Positions 47,628 to 57,597 of a DNA stretch of 64,000 nucleotides are shown here, piece after piece (position 1 is the first letter of the stretch; the number at the start of each line of letters is the position of its first letter). Origin of the DNA: Beverwykella pulmonaria. Taxonomy: Eukaryota; Ascomycota; Dothideomycetes; Pleosporales; Melanommataceae. Below the pieces are notes generated by a model, which did no database searches, was not told where the DNA came from, and saw only the letters and a list, made by a program, of their open reading frames with translations. The stretch lies in the NCBI GenBank assembly GCA_001599595.1, contig BCHH01000008.1, forward strand, positions 1,516,046-1,580,045, read 5' to 3'. The position numbers and the translations under genes are program-made.

Positions 47628-48333
47628 CTCGCCTATCCTTAGCGCTTTGTTGTGTGTCGACTTCCTTTCCATCTCTCGGGGTTCCGGTTATATAACACTG
47701 TTGAAAATTACTTGATGGCGGTAGTGCTTTAAAAGCGCAGCATTTACGATTTCAAATAGGATTGACGAGTCGCAGCCAAGACCCACACGCAAAAATAGAC
47801 ATGAAGAACAAGGTAGAAGAAAACAGTGACTGGTTCTGGGATAGAAGCATCATCTTAGACGGAAAGCTGAAAATTGAAGGCCGTGCAGGGACGCATTGAG
47901 GAGGCTTAGCGTGGATTACAAATGCTATCTTGGCCCATTTCGGCACTAGCGCTTTAGAGAATTCGACGTTCGAATACTCCGCTTAACTCCTCCAGCCCCG
48001 TTCATCACCTTTGCGCAGCATAATGCTTGGCTTCTTGAGCATGTACTTTCTATATGATGGTGCTGTCTGGTTCTAGGCAGCAGGCGGTGGATAGCCAAAT
48101 ACAGCATACGGATCTCGTAATGAACATCTTCATGCGTCCACCACCCGGAATTCCGAACACATCAGTCATCCGCAACCAACTTACTAATAACTTCAAACTT
48201 TGTTACAAGGGCACTTCTTGAGTGAAATAAGTGATTATGGTTCAGAAACACCCAATTCTTTGACCAGCGCTGAACTCACCCTCGATTTCTTTCTCTACTC
48301 CAACTCCCCGGCTCTACCTCCTCAATTAGGACA
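47628..48333. promoter_or_regulatory. Divergent intergenic region, transcription factor / VOC gene
   Basis: The 706 bp between the two opposite start codons must contain both promoters. I see no clear TATA pair or repeated operator. No gene is supported inside. Confidence 0.45.
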
Positions 48334-48822
48334 ATGACAATCAACCACTTATTCGTCTACGTGAAAGCATCACGTATGCCTGTCATGCAGTCTTTTTACG
48401 GAGAGGTACTTAAGCCGCTTGGGTACACCGAGATAATCCGAGCCCAGAACAATAAGACGGTTGGCTATGGCACCGACTATCCTTACATTTGGCTGTGGGC
48501 TGTCCCAGAAGAGCATTCCCCATATCCCATGCACATCGCCATCGATGCTCCAAGTAAGAGCTATCACCAATACGGCGTTTGGATTGATGAACTGACGCCA
48601 GCAGACAATGCCGCTGTTGACAAATTCCATGGCCTCGGATTGTGAGTGGCTGAACATATATTATGTGCAGTAAAGAGCTAACAACAATGTTGTAGGTCGA
48701 ACGGTGGGACCGACAATGGCAAACCTTATAACCGAGACGAGATGAGCCGTCAGCCTTTCTACGCTGCATATATACTTGACCCTGATGGCAACAACCTTGA
48801 AGCAGTGTGTATGAAGAAGTGA
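48334..48822 (+). CDS. Glyoxalase/VOC-superfamily protein
   Basis: Two exons (48334-48641, 48696-48822) with a 54-nt intron (GTGAGT, GCTAAC, GTAG) encode 144 residues. The fold markers are the N-terminal INHLFVYVKASRMPVMQSFY, the central GTDYPYIWLWAVP and MHIAIDAPS, and the C-terminal YAAYILDPDGNNLEAVC, where Glu and the DPxGNxxE motif are typical of vicinal-oxygen-chelate domains. HLF and MHIAI provide candidate metal-ligand histidines. Single-domain members include dioxygenase-like and glyoxalase-like enzymes, and the substrate cannot be inferred. Probably cytosolic. It lies divergent from a zinc-finger regulator. Confidence 0.85.
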
Positions 48823-49526
48823 GATATACCCGACGATGCTTCTCAGATTGACGTATTATCTGTCACATATGACCACATCAGTCTCACCAAGCTGTCCATC
48901 ATTTAAACGCGACCGAAGGTCTACGTAGTCGGCATGTATTGGGGCTAGGAACTTTTGCATTGGTGTCTCCGAATATAGTCACTTGGTCCAGCATCAGAGA
49001 GCCTGGGAATTCAAAAGGGTATAAGTTGCAGAAACAATTAAGAGTCCCAAGGTCGGGTGTTTGGGCATATCATGCCCTCTGCCGTCGGACATCCTTGCAC
49101 TGCTTTATGTGCTTCCAACAACACCGCCGAGAATTCATTCGGTATACATTTCAACTTCTTTATGCAACAACAATTTCTAAAGGTCTGGATCTACCTGTCA
49201 ATGCCAATGCACTGTCCATGCCAGGAGCCACACATTTTGATTGGTCCTCAACGACCTCGCCTCCTTTACCAAAAATGGTAGACGTCGGTGCCACGGCCAA
49301 GACCCTTAGCCCCACCCAGCTTATCTAGCAATTTTTCCGTCCACGTTTCTTGCTTCCTCATTTTCAAACCCGCGACACGCCTTCACTCCACCCTTCCCTA
49401 ACGCCACACGACTGATGTTGTTTGATATCTGGGCCGACCATGGACGATGTCGCGAAACTAGATGAGCTCATCTTGCCTCTCTGAACACTACAATGTGTAG
49501 TGATTCGTTGCCACCGACGCGCAAAT
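48823..49526. other. Intergenic before the snoRNA host locus
   Basis: No protein gene is supported. The region includes the 3' flank of the VOC gene and presumably the promoter and first exon(s) of the non-coding host gene that follows. Confidence 0.4.
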
Positions 49527-49763
49527 GTACGACCGCAGCAATCACAGCATCTCTGTATAATCGCGCCATGATTACCTTACTCTAATCCTGAATTGCATGT
49601 TGCTGAATCACAAATGAGCGTCGACATTTACCGCAGCTCCACAAGCCAATTATTGCTATTCACGTTTAATGTGACATGCATAAAACGCCAAAGATGCTGA
49701 TTCCCTTCCACTCATGGATGTAGGCGGGTAAGTCACAATAATCCCCTGTTTTCTTCTCAATTT

Positions 49764-49835
49764 GTTGTGATGCATAGATAACCCTTTTGCTCCCTGATTT
49801 ATACTGGATGTTAAAATCTTCATTTTATCTGAGTC
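49764..49835 (+). ncRNA. C/D-box snoRNA candidate 1
   Basis: Within the first clear intron: C box GTGATGC (49767-49773, one mismatch to RUGAUGA), D' CTGA (49794-49797), C'-like TGGATGT (49804-49810) and D box CTGA (49829-49832). Upstream of D', CCCTTTTG is complementary to CAAAAGGG, which I recall as part of a conserved LSU rRNA stretch; this target needs checking. Confidence 0.5.
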
Positions 49836-49988
49836 TACCCTTCTCCCTTTCTAGAGCAACTTCCATAACTGGTGCTTTCATCCTTGCGGCTAATGTGACA
49901 ACCATAGGACCTAATAGCTTGAGCACAATTCACAACTCAAAGTAGTGGATAGTGTAAGTCGCCACCCTTCTTCGAACTTCCCTTCGTC

Positions 49989-50062
49989 GCAATGATGATG
50001 TATACAAATGTTAATGGGTTTACCTGAAAATTCATGAACAGAACATTCTACGTTTCTGAGCA
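49989..50062 (+). ncRNA. C/D-box snoRNA candidate 2
   Basis: Within the second intron: a perfect C box ATGATGA (49992-49998), D' CTGA (50024-50027), C'-like ATGAACA (50034-50040) and D box CTGA (50056-50059). Spacing between C and D is 68 nt including the boxes. Guide stretches would be AATGGGTTTA before D' and TTCTACGTTT before D; I cannot name their targets. Confidence 0.65.
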
Positions 50063-50211
50063 CCACCTTCTCTTGCACCTTTGGATCACCGACACTTTAC
50101 ACTCGCGGCTAACGTGTGATGAACAGGACTGTGAAACCCGTTTCTCACTTGCACGACTGGAATGCTGAAAAGTGAGTCGCATCCTTCTCTTTAATCTCCC
50201 CTCCCAACGTG

Positions 50212-50277
50212 CCTACGATGACCTCAGAACTGTCACTACCACTGACACTAATGAACGCCAACTCTATTATCTGATCT
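50212..50277 (+). ncRNA. C/D-box snoRNA candidate 3
   Basis: Within the third intron: C box ACGATGA (50215-50221, one mismatch), D' CTGA (50242-50245), C'-like ATGAACG (50251-50257) and D box CTGA (50271-50274). The guides would be GTCACTACCA before D' and ACTCTATTAT before D. The placement relative to splice sites matches candidates 1 and 2. Confidence 0.55.
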
Positions 50278-50494
50278 TGCCTCCTCTGCTACTTTCGTGT
50301 CGCGTGTATTCGCTCGCCTGTGGCTTACTCTACTGATTGCAGGTTACTCCTTCACGCACGGAAATGAACTTATCGCTGCTGATATCGCGAGTTTCGTAAC
50401 AATGGTAGATATCTGATTTAGATCTGTTAGATTAAGGTAAGCCGCCTTAGTAGCACTTCTACTTTCTAGATAGCTATAGAGATATCTTTTCCAG

Positions 50495-51192
50495 GCCTCT
50501 TCTGAAAATCATGAACGTCAACACCTTCATTCGCATCTTGTCTAAGCCCACTCAGTCCCGCAATCCCTCTCGCCAACATTTCACTTTCATTCATTTCCTA
50601 ATACTCAGATCAATAATATCTCTCCCACATCATCGTTAATCCACACGCTTCCTTAGGGAAGTAGACCGGCGTGAATGGATCGTTGTTGCGGGACCTGGGT
50701 ATATTTGCACAGGCCTCTCAGAATGACGGCGACCACCAGATCTCCTTACATATAGAAGCTTCCCACGGCTGCCGATGCATGGAACAAAAATCTTCTAGAG
50801 TAGAGTAATTGCGTACTGCTACTATCTACGCGCTTCATTGTGATGACTAGATCTTCACCGAATTGCAAGTTGAACTTTTAATATTTTGCCTTTGTTTTAG
50901 TATGAGCAAACTATTTTCGACCCGATGGTGCACATACGCAGATCCACGGCAAGCGCTAACTTTCAAACTTAGATACATAATTCAACAGCTAGCTACCAGA
51001 CACCTCCGCCAAATCTCGGAACATAACAGAGCAGGTAGACACGTAATTGGGTACTGTACATGAACTAAGGAAATGAAGTATTATCCGAGAGAACATGACA
51101 TACTGGTACGAGAATATTAATTGTAGGCGATTGTTCATATGTCCCTCAATGTTATTCTTAATCCCTCCTAACTATTTACATCCAAAATCCTT
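50495..51192. other. Intergenic, host-gene tail and hydrolase 3' flank
   Basis: No coding sequence is recognised. Further C/D-like boxes (CTGA, ATGAACG) occur near 50500-50520 but do not form a convincing snoRNA. Confidence 0.4.
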
Positions 51193-52719
51193 CTACGTAT
51201 GTAGTGCTTGTCCATTGGCATGTTCGTTTGTCACCCCGTTCGCATGTCCATTCTTCAGCCCATTTGCGTGGCCGTTCGCCTCCGCAATCACCTCGCCCGC
51301 CATATCAAACTTCGGCTTAAACGGAAGTGACCTAACCTGTTCCACGGCCCTTGCCTCCACCCCTAGTAATCCATACAACCACTCCAAAATAATAAAAAAG
51401 CTGTCTGGCTCGCCCATATGCTTCGTGCCTCTTACAAATCTTCCCTCCTTTGGCCTACCATGCTCGCACGCAAGATAGCAATCATCAACCGGGAATATCT
51501 CATCCCCAGTCCCGTTGATAAGAAGCAGTCTGGCACATTCTTTCCGATCGAGCGTGCCGTCCTCGAGGAGCGAGAACTTGGACATGGCGGACGATTTGAA
51601 GGAGGAGACGTCGGTTCCATAGCCAAATTTGTAGGCCAAGGTATCTGCGAGATCGAACGGGTACTCAAGATGGTTCACCTCGTTGAGCCAGCGCTCATCG
51701 AACATGAAATGGCATCCCCCGCCCTGGCTCACCGCTCCAGCTAACTTATCGTGGTGCGTGTGCGCAACTCGAATCGCATAATAACCGCCCGTACTAAACC
51801 CCCAAACAGCAACCTTCTTCTGATCGATACCCTTCTGCTGCCCCACCCAGTCAAACAAACTCGAGTACAGGCGGTCTGGGGAAGTGGGGTCGGACGGGTC
51901 GGCAGGGCAGTCACCTGTGCCGGGGATCTCGAGGATGAGGGTTGCGACTCCGTTGCGGCGCCAGGACTCCATCCAGACGGCGAGCTCGGTGCGGTACCCA
52001 TCGAGCCCAGTAAAGATTATTACGAGGGGCGTAGTCGAGCTGGTAGATGTTGGGGTGGGGTGCAGGTAGTAGATGGGAATGTGGTGGCCTTCGGCGGTCA
52101 GGCGGTGCGTGTGTGGGACGAGGATTTCATGGACGGGGTGCGGGCGGAGACTGGGTAGTGTGAGCTTCTTCATCTTCCAGGTAATACGAATTAGAAGGGG
52201 AGTGGAGTACGTACCCAAGACCCTTGATAGCGACCTTCTTCCCTCTCTCCCACGCCTCGCGCTGCACCTCACTTCTCGGCGCCGGAAACCTCGCGATCCT
52301 ATACACGGCACTAGCCCTCAAATAAAACTCGCTCGCCTTCTCAATCTCGCCCTTATTCTCGGCCTCTTGCGCAATGCTGGCCAGTTTCTCGGCCTGTGGG
52401 AAGAACGTTTGCGCGTACTCATCCCAATTGTATGGCTCTTTCATGTCTTTGCTGATAAGTTCGTTGACGACGGGCTGGAAGTCCGACGCCGTGCCAAACA
52501 TGAAGGGATAGACGCCCATTACCGCCTGGGGGGAAGGTCAGGAAGACCATTATCATTGGATTTGGGGTTGTGGTATGTGGTATGGCAGAGTTGGGAGGGA
52601 GAATTTGGACGTACAAATTTCTTCCACTTTGTCTCCCAGAGCTTCTCAAAGCTCTCATGATGCGGCGCTATATTTTTGATGACGTCTTGGATATAGAACT
52701 TTCCACCTGGAGCAGCCAT
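51193..52719 (-). CDS. Ayg1-like alpha/beta hydrolase (FrsA/DUF1100 type)
   Basis: Three minus-strand exons (52719-52615, 52525-52215, 52150-51193), introns 89 and 64 nt, encode 457 residues. The N-terminal helical cap (ESFEKLWETKWKKFAVMGVY, FYLRASAVYRIARFP) and the catalytic domain match the family of Aspergillus Ayg1, which shortens a heptaketide naphthopyrone during DHN-melanin synthesis. The nucleophile elbow is WGFSTGGYYAIR, preceded by EIPGTGDCPADPSDPTSPDR; the acid lies in INGTGDEIFPVDDC and the His in RGTKHMGEPDSF. All three catalytic residues are present. The tail carries three imperfect NGHANG-type repeats not expected in Ayg1. No polyketide synthase or melanin gene is visible in the window, so this may be a paralog with another acyl substrate. 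Cytosolic or vesicle-associated; no signal peptide. Confidence 0.88.
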
Positions 52720-53586
52720 ATTTCCTATCCTTCTCTTTATCAATGTGAAGTCCAAATCCGTACTCTAATCTCACACTTCAAATATCCAGTTTTCAAATAA
52801 TATCTCGAGTGAAGTCTTCAACAACAACAATCTCCGAAAGAACTCGTAGCTGACTATGCATTTCGACCATGCGCAGTATTTATGCACCTATATTTCTTCC
52901 ATTCCAGGGCTACGGGTCGGGTTCGGTAGCGGTTGTGGCTGGCGGTCGCGTGGGGAGCCGGAGTCAACTCCGGCGTTCGGACATCCGCACCTAGTGCAAG
53001 TGGCCTAGTTTCACGTACGGTACGGGATAGTGGGGCCAGATTACCCATAGTAACTCTATGTACGGGGACTTTTCACTCCGTTTTGGAGGTTTTCTATCAC
53101 CGCTTTTGGAGTCACTCGCTCCCAAAATGCCAAGTTCAACCCCTGCAACCCGTCAACTCTTATTGGCTAGCTCCCGCATCCTTTTGTTGCTTTCCGGCGC
53201 AGAATCTTCAATTCGCAACACTAAGCGAGCCCAAAAATGGACCCATATCTATCCTGTTGATACATTGTCAACGCTTTCTCCGTTAATTATACCCGCCTCG
53301 CTAGAAAATCGCCTTGTCTACACCCAGGGAGGCCTAACGCGCGCATTCACTCACCCTCTATCAACCTGCTGTCTTGCTGTCACCTTATTATACTATATAG
53401 CTCTCTTTCTACTCTTATTTATTGCGAGCTGCTATTATATTTAGCAGACTGTTCTGTGCAGTCTACTATTAGTCTGTCCTGTTAATCTATAATTAATGTC
53501 ACCTTAATAGCTGTTAAGCGCCTCGCTGTCTGTAAGGTCACTTAGGCAGGAAGGCAAATATGAGAGCAGCAGAAGTACGGGTTCGA
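52720..53586. other. Hydrolase promoter and decayed repeat DNA
   Basis: 52720-52870 is the probable promoter of the Ayg1-like gene. From about 52900 the DNA changes to repeat-like sequence containing repeat copy B, then from 53340 an increasingly TA-rich stretch (for example TATTATACTATATAGC) that may reflect RIP-like C-to-T decay of a mobile element. No gene is supported. Confidence 0.45.
53049..53140. repeat. Dispersed repeat, copy B
   Basis: Gap-free partner of 845-936, about 87% identical by hand alignment and in the same orientation. It lies about 450 bp upstream of the truncated start of the arh1-like pseudogene, so the element may be connected with that gene's truncation. Confidence 0.7.
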
Positions 53587-54853
53587 TTGCAGATCAGACG
53601 AATCATTGAGAGGTGAAGCTCTCGTGGATTCGAGTAGAATATATGCTGTGGGTGGTCACGTGCCAATCGTAGCTAGGGACGTGGGCCAGCCATGGTCCGG
53701 GCCACCTTCGGGCTCTACCCGGGGGTTCCAGGGCTTAGAACTCAGTTTGGGAGAAGGGGAGCAGGCTGTAATCATAGGTCAGGGGAACGCGGCGTTAGAT
53801 GTTGTGAGGATTCTTTTGACACCGGTGGATGCGCTGAGAAAGACGGATATCACGGAACAAGCGTTGGAGACACTGTCGCGGAGTTAAGTCAAATTTGTGA
53901 AAGTTGTTGGTAGATGAGGTCCTTTGCAGATATGGGTTCCACTGATCGAGATCATAAATATCTAGAATTTGATCTAATGAGTGTCATATAGGCAGCGTTT
54001 ACTGTCAAAGAAGTCCGCGAACTGATGAACATCCCCTCTGTCGCATTCGAACCAATCGACACCTCTCTATCCACCAGAGATCAACACACTCCCCCGAGTC
54101 CAAAAACGCATCGCCCAAGTCCTAACCAAAGGCTCCTCCACGACTAGATTATGGGCTCTTTCCTTCCTGCTCGTCCCCAAACCCATGAATCATTTTCAAG
54201 AGTCTAGCCACCTTTCCTCCGTAACTTCCAACAAACAAGTCTTTGCGCCAGATACCGATCCATTCTCCAAGTCCGCGTCTGTGGTACCTGTAGAGACAAT
54301 AACTCTACCTGCTTCCGTGGCTTTTCGCTCCGTGCGCTACAAATCAGCGCCCCTTCCCGGACTCTCTGATCTTGGACCTCCTTTCGACCCCAAACTCGGT
54401 ATTATCCTTAATGACCCTTATGGCTGTGTAATTAGATCTAACACTGGTCCTATGGGCTTATTATCGGGTCACATACCCGGCTTCTATTGCGCTGGCTGGG
54501 TAAAGTGCGGCCCAACTGGAGTGATAGCGAGTACGATGGAAGATGCTTTCATATCTGCCGATATTATCGCCATGGACTGGGAATCGGATATTCCATTTCT
54601 CAACTCTGAGAAAGGAGAAAATAAGTGTACGGGGCTGGGCTGAGATGCCGTAAAAGACGAAGTTATTGCCAAGGAAGTGGAGTCGCTAAGCTGGTGTGAC
54701 TGAAAAAAAAAAAAAGATACGGCTGAGAAAGCAAGGGATCGGGTGCTAGGAAAGGTACATGAGAAGTTTGGCAGCGTGAATGAGATGCTGGGAGTCTTAG
54801 ATTCGCAAGAAAATGTCACATTCGAGAGGCGACGTGATATCCTTGTTGACTAG
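53587..54853 (+). pseudogene. arh1: Broken NADPH:adrenodoxin reductase (Arh1/FDXR) copy
   Basis: Successive plus-strand frames read parts of mitochondrial ferredoxin/adrenodoxin reductase in the right order: [18 protein letters not shown] and [19 protein letters not shown] (53606-53884), VKFVKVVGR (53888-53914), AAFTVKEVRELMNIPSVAFE (from 53993), INTLPRVQKRIAQVL, SVAFRSVRYKSAPLPGLSDL and the strongly conserved CAGWVKCGPTGVIASTMEDA (about 54490-54550), then a C-terminal KVHEKFGSVNEMLGVLD. Breaks visible: a TAA at 53885-53887, a TGA at 53915-53917 where Arg is expected, a missing intron donor after CCTTTGCAG, a frameshift near 54060, and a stop followed by an A13-14 run near 54700. The FAD-binding N-terminal part is absent. 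Arh1 normally passes electrons to ferredoxin for Fe-S and haem A synthesis and is essential, so an intact copy probably exists elsewhere. Confidence 0.85.
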
Positions 54854-55995
54854 GTAATACGCTCACCACTCTTCTCATTCTTCGCCCTTCTCGTTTTGTG
54901 TCTGCAGATTATTCACGGGATCTCCACTCCATTGTATCCAATGTCTTACTGCTTGCGCCTTGGCTATACATTGCATATCTTCCACTTTCGTGTCCTTCAT
55001 CCAAGCCATCAAAATCACTAGCTCCATTAACACAACGATTGGTTGAGCCATCACATACTATTCTTGGCCTTATATCTTCTTGTACAGTTTTACTTTGTTT
55101 GGTGCGCTTCCTATTCACTGTTTCACAAATACTCGCTTCTGTGGACATGAACCACGCGCTGCCGTATTTCTCCCTGCTCTATACGATCGACGTCACGTCA
55201 TGTCACCCGTCTCCGCGACCCTATTCTAAGCTATTGTCACATAAGAAATACGAAGCCACGTGACACTGGAACCGGTCACGAGCACCCGATCGTGAGCTAA
55301 CCCATGCTTGGCATCATTCGATGAAGTGATGTCAGCCAAATAGAGGTCTGCGGCTAAGAGGGCTGAGAATGGCTGGGCTTGTGAACAACGGGCCTGAGTG
55401 GAAGGGGCGCGCTGCAAACGGCTGTATCAAGGAGATGTGGTGTTAACCTAATCTAAATGTTCACCGTATGCGTGAATAGGCGGACAAATGATGAGGAGCG
55501 GGAACACCGTATAGCAGATCGGTGGCGTCTGGAGAACGGCTTGAGGAATCAGAGAGCGAAGAGGAGAATTTGTGAGACGGCAAGACATACCGCTGGATCT
55601 AGGAAGAAAATTGAAAATGGTTCTAAAAACAGTCAGGCATATGACAAGGCGGAGTTCTGATATGACGATAGTACTCGTTTAACCAAAGGAACGAGGGCTG
55701 AGAGTAGAAGTCATTCCCACTGAATGAGAGGCTATTGGAGAAATATTGAGGCGGAGGGCGGGAGATGATATTGGATGATGGCCCAGGGAACCGAGAACTA
55801 AGAATAGACAGTGAGCTGAGATGGACCGTTAGGATGGGAAGAGGATGGGAACGAGATGGAGAGACCCTGAAGTATAAAGCCCCATTCATTAACATCTCAG
55901 TCTGCTCTCCACTGAAGAGATCACATCAAGTCCAGTCTAATCTAGCCAAGCTCATAACCACTCATATCAATCCCAACCCTAATTCATAGTTCATA
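54854..55995. promoter_or_regulatory. Spacer and promoter of the Carb_bind-like gene
   Basis: No gene is supported in 54854-55700. A TATAAA box at 55873-55878 lies about 120 bp before the ATG at 55996 and is followed by a C/A-rich leader, a standard layout for a well-expressed fungal secreted-protein gene. Confidence 0.5.
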
Positions 55996-56457
55996 ATGAA
56001 GCTCCTCCTTCTCGCTCCCTTCCTTGCCCTCGCCTCCGCAAACCTCCTACCGTGTGGCGAAGCTCGCTATGACCCCACCAAGTACACGTGCTTCCCGGGC
56101 AACGTCCTATGCCCCGTACTCAACGGGGAGCCCTATCTTCCATGCGGACAGGCATGCTACTCTGTTCGCCAGTATTATTGCGACGGAAGCAATCGCCTCC
56201 AGCAGTACTCTCCGCAACAAGGAACTTTGGACTGTGCTGGTCAGCCTTATGTTCCCGGAAAGGTATGTATTAGACAAGGACGGGGCAAAAATAGAGTTGT
56301 GGATGATTGATAGATGCTAACAATTTGATAGTATATCTGCTGGGATGGTACCTTCCTCTGCCCCGTCTTGAACGGCACTCCCTATTTCCGGTGCAACAGG
56401 GACTGCTACAATGGAGCCGAATATTCTTGCCAGAACGGCAAGCTGATTCACAATTAA
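55996..56457 (+). CDS. Secreted mini-protein with two Carb_bind (CBM52-like) modules
   Basis: Two exons (55996-56262, 56332-56457) with a 69-nt intron (GTATGT, GCTAAC, ATAG) encode 130 residues. The signal peptide is MKLLLLAPFLALASA. The mature protein consists mostly of cysteine modules of one kind: LPCGEARYDPTKYTCFPGNV then LCPVLNGEPYLPCGQACYSV, and after the intron ICWDGTFLCPVLNGTPYFRC then NRDCYNGAEYSCQNG. The CGxxCYxxxxYxCxxG...LCPVLNG pattern matches the short Carb_bind/CBM52-like domain found at the end of some endo-1,3-beta-glucanases. Here it stands alone without a catalytic domain. It may bind cell-wall glucan outside the cell. The internal LCPVLNG repetition indicates duplication. 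Confidence 0.82.
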
Positions 56458-57307
56458 GGTATGCCTTACTTCTTACATTACATAGGTGTCGATTCCCTTT
56501 TTTTTAACTTCTTCTCCACACCCTTCACTGTTGTAGGGGTTTCGGTTACTTTCGAAGTTTCCGATATGTGATATTTGACAAGACTCCCTAACAATGATGA
56601 TAGATAATCGCTTTGTCAACGGTCAGGACATCGGCTCCTGCTACGGAGATACTATTACACGGCGAATATGTCACGGCCGATGAGTCTGATGGAGCAGGTG
56701 GGGAATGTTGGTGGATCGGAAGAACTTTCATTATGTCGTAGCACTCTCTACTTAATGTCACTCTCTTTTTTGAAAATATATACAGTTATTGTCTACTTTA
56801 TAAGCCAACATTCAGTCATGGCGGCATGCAGGTGTGATAAATGCCTGGTGATTCATCTTTGCAAATTTCATTCTGCTCTTGCCTCGACATTGGCCAAAAG
56901 TCTCCTACGAAGCTTTTCATAGATACGAAAGGATCCATTCCCTAAACCCGTTTAGCCCAAGAATTTGGTTCCGTAATAATCGAAAGAGATGGTGAATATC
57001 TTTAAAATCTACATATGTATAGTGCGGCTGACAAGGATCATCATTTCCATAATAGCTTTTCTCAACACTTTTCTGAAAAATAGCCAGCTATAGCCCGAAC
57101 GAATTGAGATCCATTTGTCACGCAATGGCGGCAGTAGTTCATACACCATATATTTAGTCTCGCTAGGTAGCTTCAAGAAGTGGAGAATGAGCTAGTTCGT
57201 ACACAGTTTGAGCTCCGGAATCGCAGGGCCCCAAAGAGCTCTTGACAAGGCGGGGCGGCCTTCTCTTACTCCAGTCATTAGCGCCAATAACTAGATGACT
57301 CTTCAAC
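56458..57307. other. Intergenic
   Basis: 3' flank of the Carb_bind-like gene followed by AT-rich DNA. I see no gene, RNA or repeat. Confidence 0.45.
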
Positions 57308-57597
57308 ATGCCGGCTCGACGACTAAACAAGTCTCAAAGGCTTCCAATGAAGTTGAACGCAGCCGACAACGAAGACTACACAATATGGCGGCGTGAGGGT
57401 AATGGCCGAGGAGAAGTCCAAAACAGGGTATGTGTCACCTTCTTACCTTCACTTTTCAAGAATTCCAATGATTTCTAATGACGTCTGGTCGCCAGCATTC
57501 AGAAGGTCGCGCACATAGTTTCTCCCTTCTCAGCAGCTCGAAGATATCACAACCACAACTCTACAACTCCACATCTACGCGTCGGCGTGCGAGGTAA
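57308..57597 (+). CDS. Doubtful small basic protein, two exons
   Basis: An ATG-started exon 57308-57427 (MPARRLNKSQRLPMKLNAAD, then EDYTIWRREGNGRGEV) ends at GTATGTG. A possible second exon 57496-57597 after GCCAG stays in frame to a TAA, giving about 73 basic, Ser-rich residues. There is no family signature. The first exon looks coding-like, but the whole call is weak. Confidence 0.25.

Larger units (their letters stand above)
49527..50494 (+). ncRNA. Putative non-coding snoRNA host gene
   Basis: The plus strand shows a regular series of small exons and introns without an open frame. The clear introns are 49728-49907 (180 nt), 49954-50126 (173 nt) and 50172-50342 (171 nt), with exons of 46 nt (49908-49953) and 45 nt (50127-50171) between them. 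Donors are GTAAGTC, GTAAGTC and GTGAGTC; the first two introns end with a GGCTAAYGTG branch region and ATAG or ACAG. A less certain upstream intron is 49527-49693 and a downstream one 50437-50494. Each clear intron contains a C/D-box snoRNA-like element whose C box starts 38-43 nt after the donor and whose D box ends 67-75 nt before the acceptor. This is the arrangement known for intron-encoded C/D snoRNAs of UHG-type host genes. Strand and structure are inferred from sequence only. Confidence 0.65.

Noticed and set aside
50359..50420. Fourth snoRNA-like element in the last host exon
   Set aside because: The boxes (ATGAACT, CTGA) are weak and the element is not positioned in an intron like the other three.
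54898..55263. Hydrophobic 121-codon plus-strand frame
   Set aside because: It begins with GTG rather than ATG, has no splice support, and an equally plausible frame exists on the other strand.
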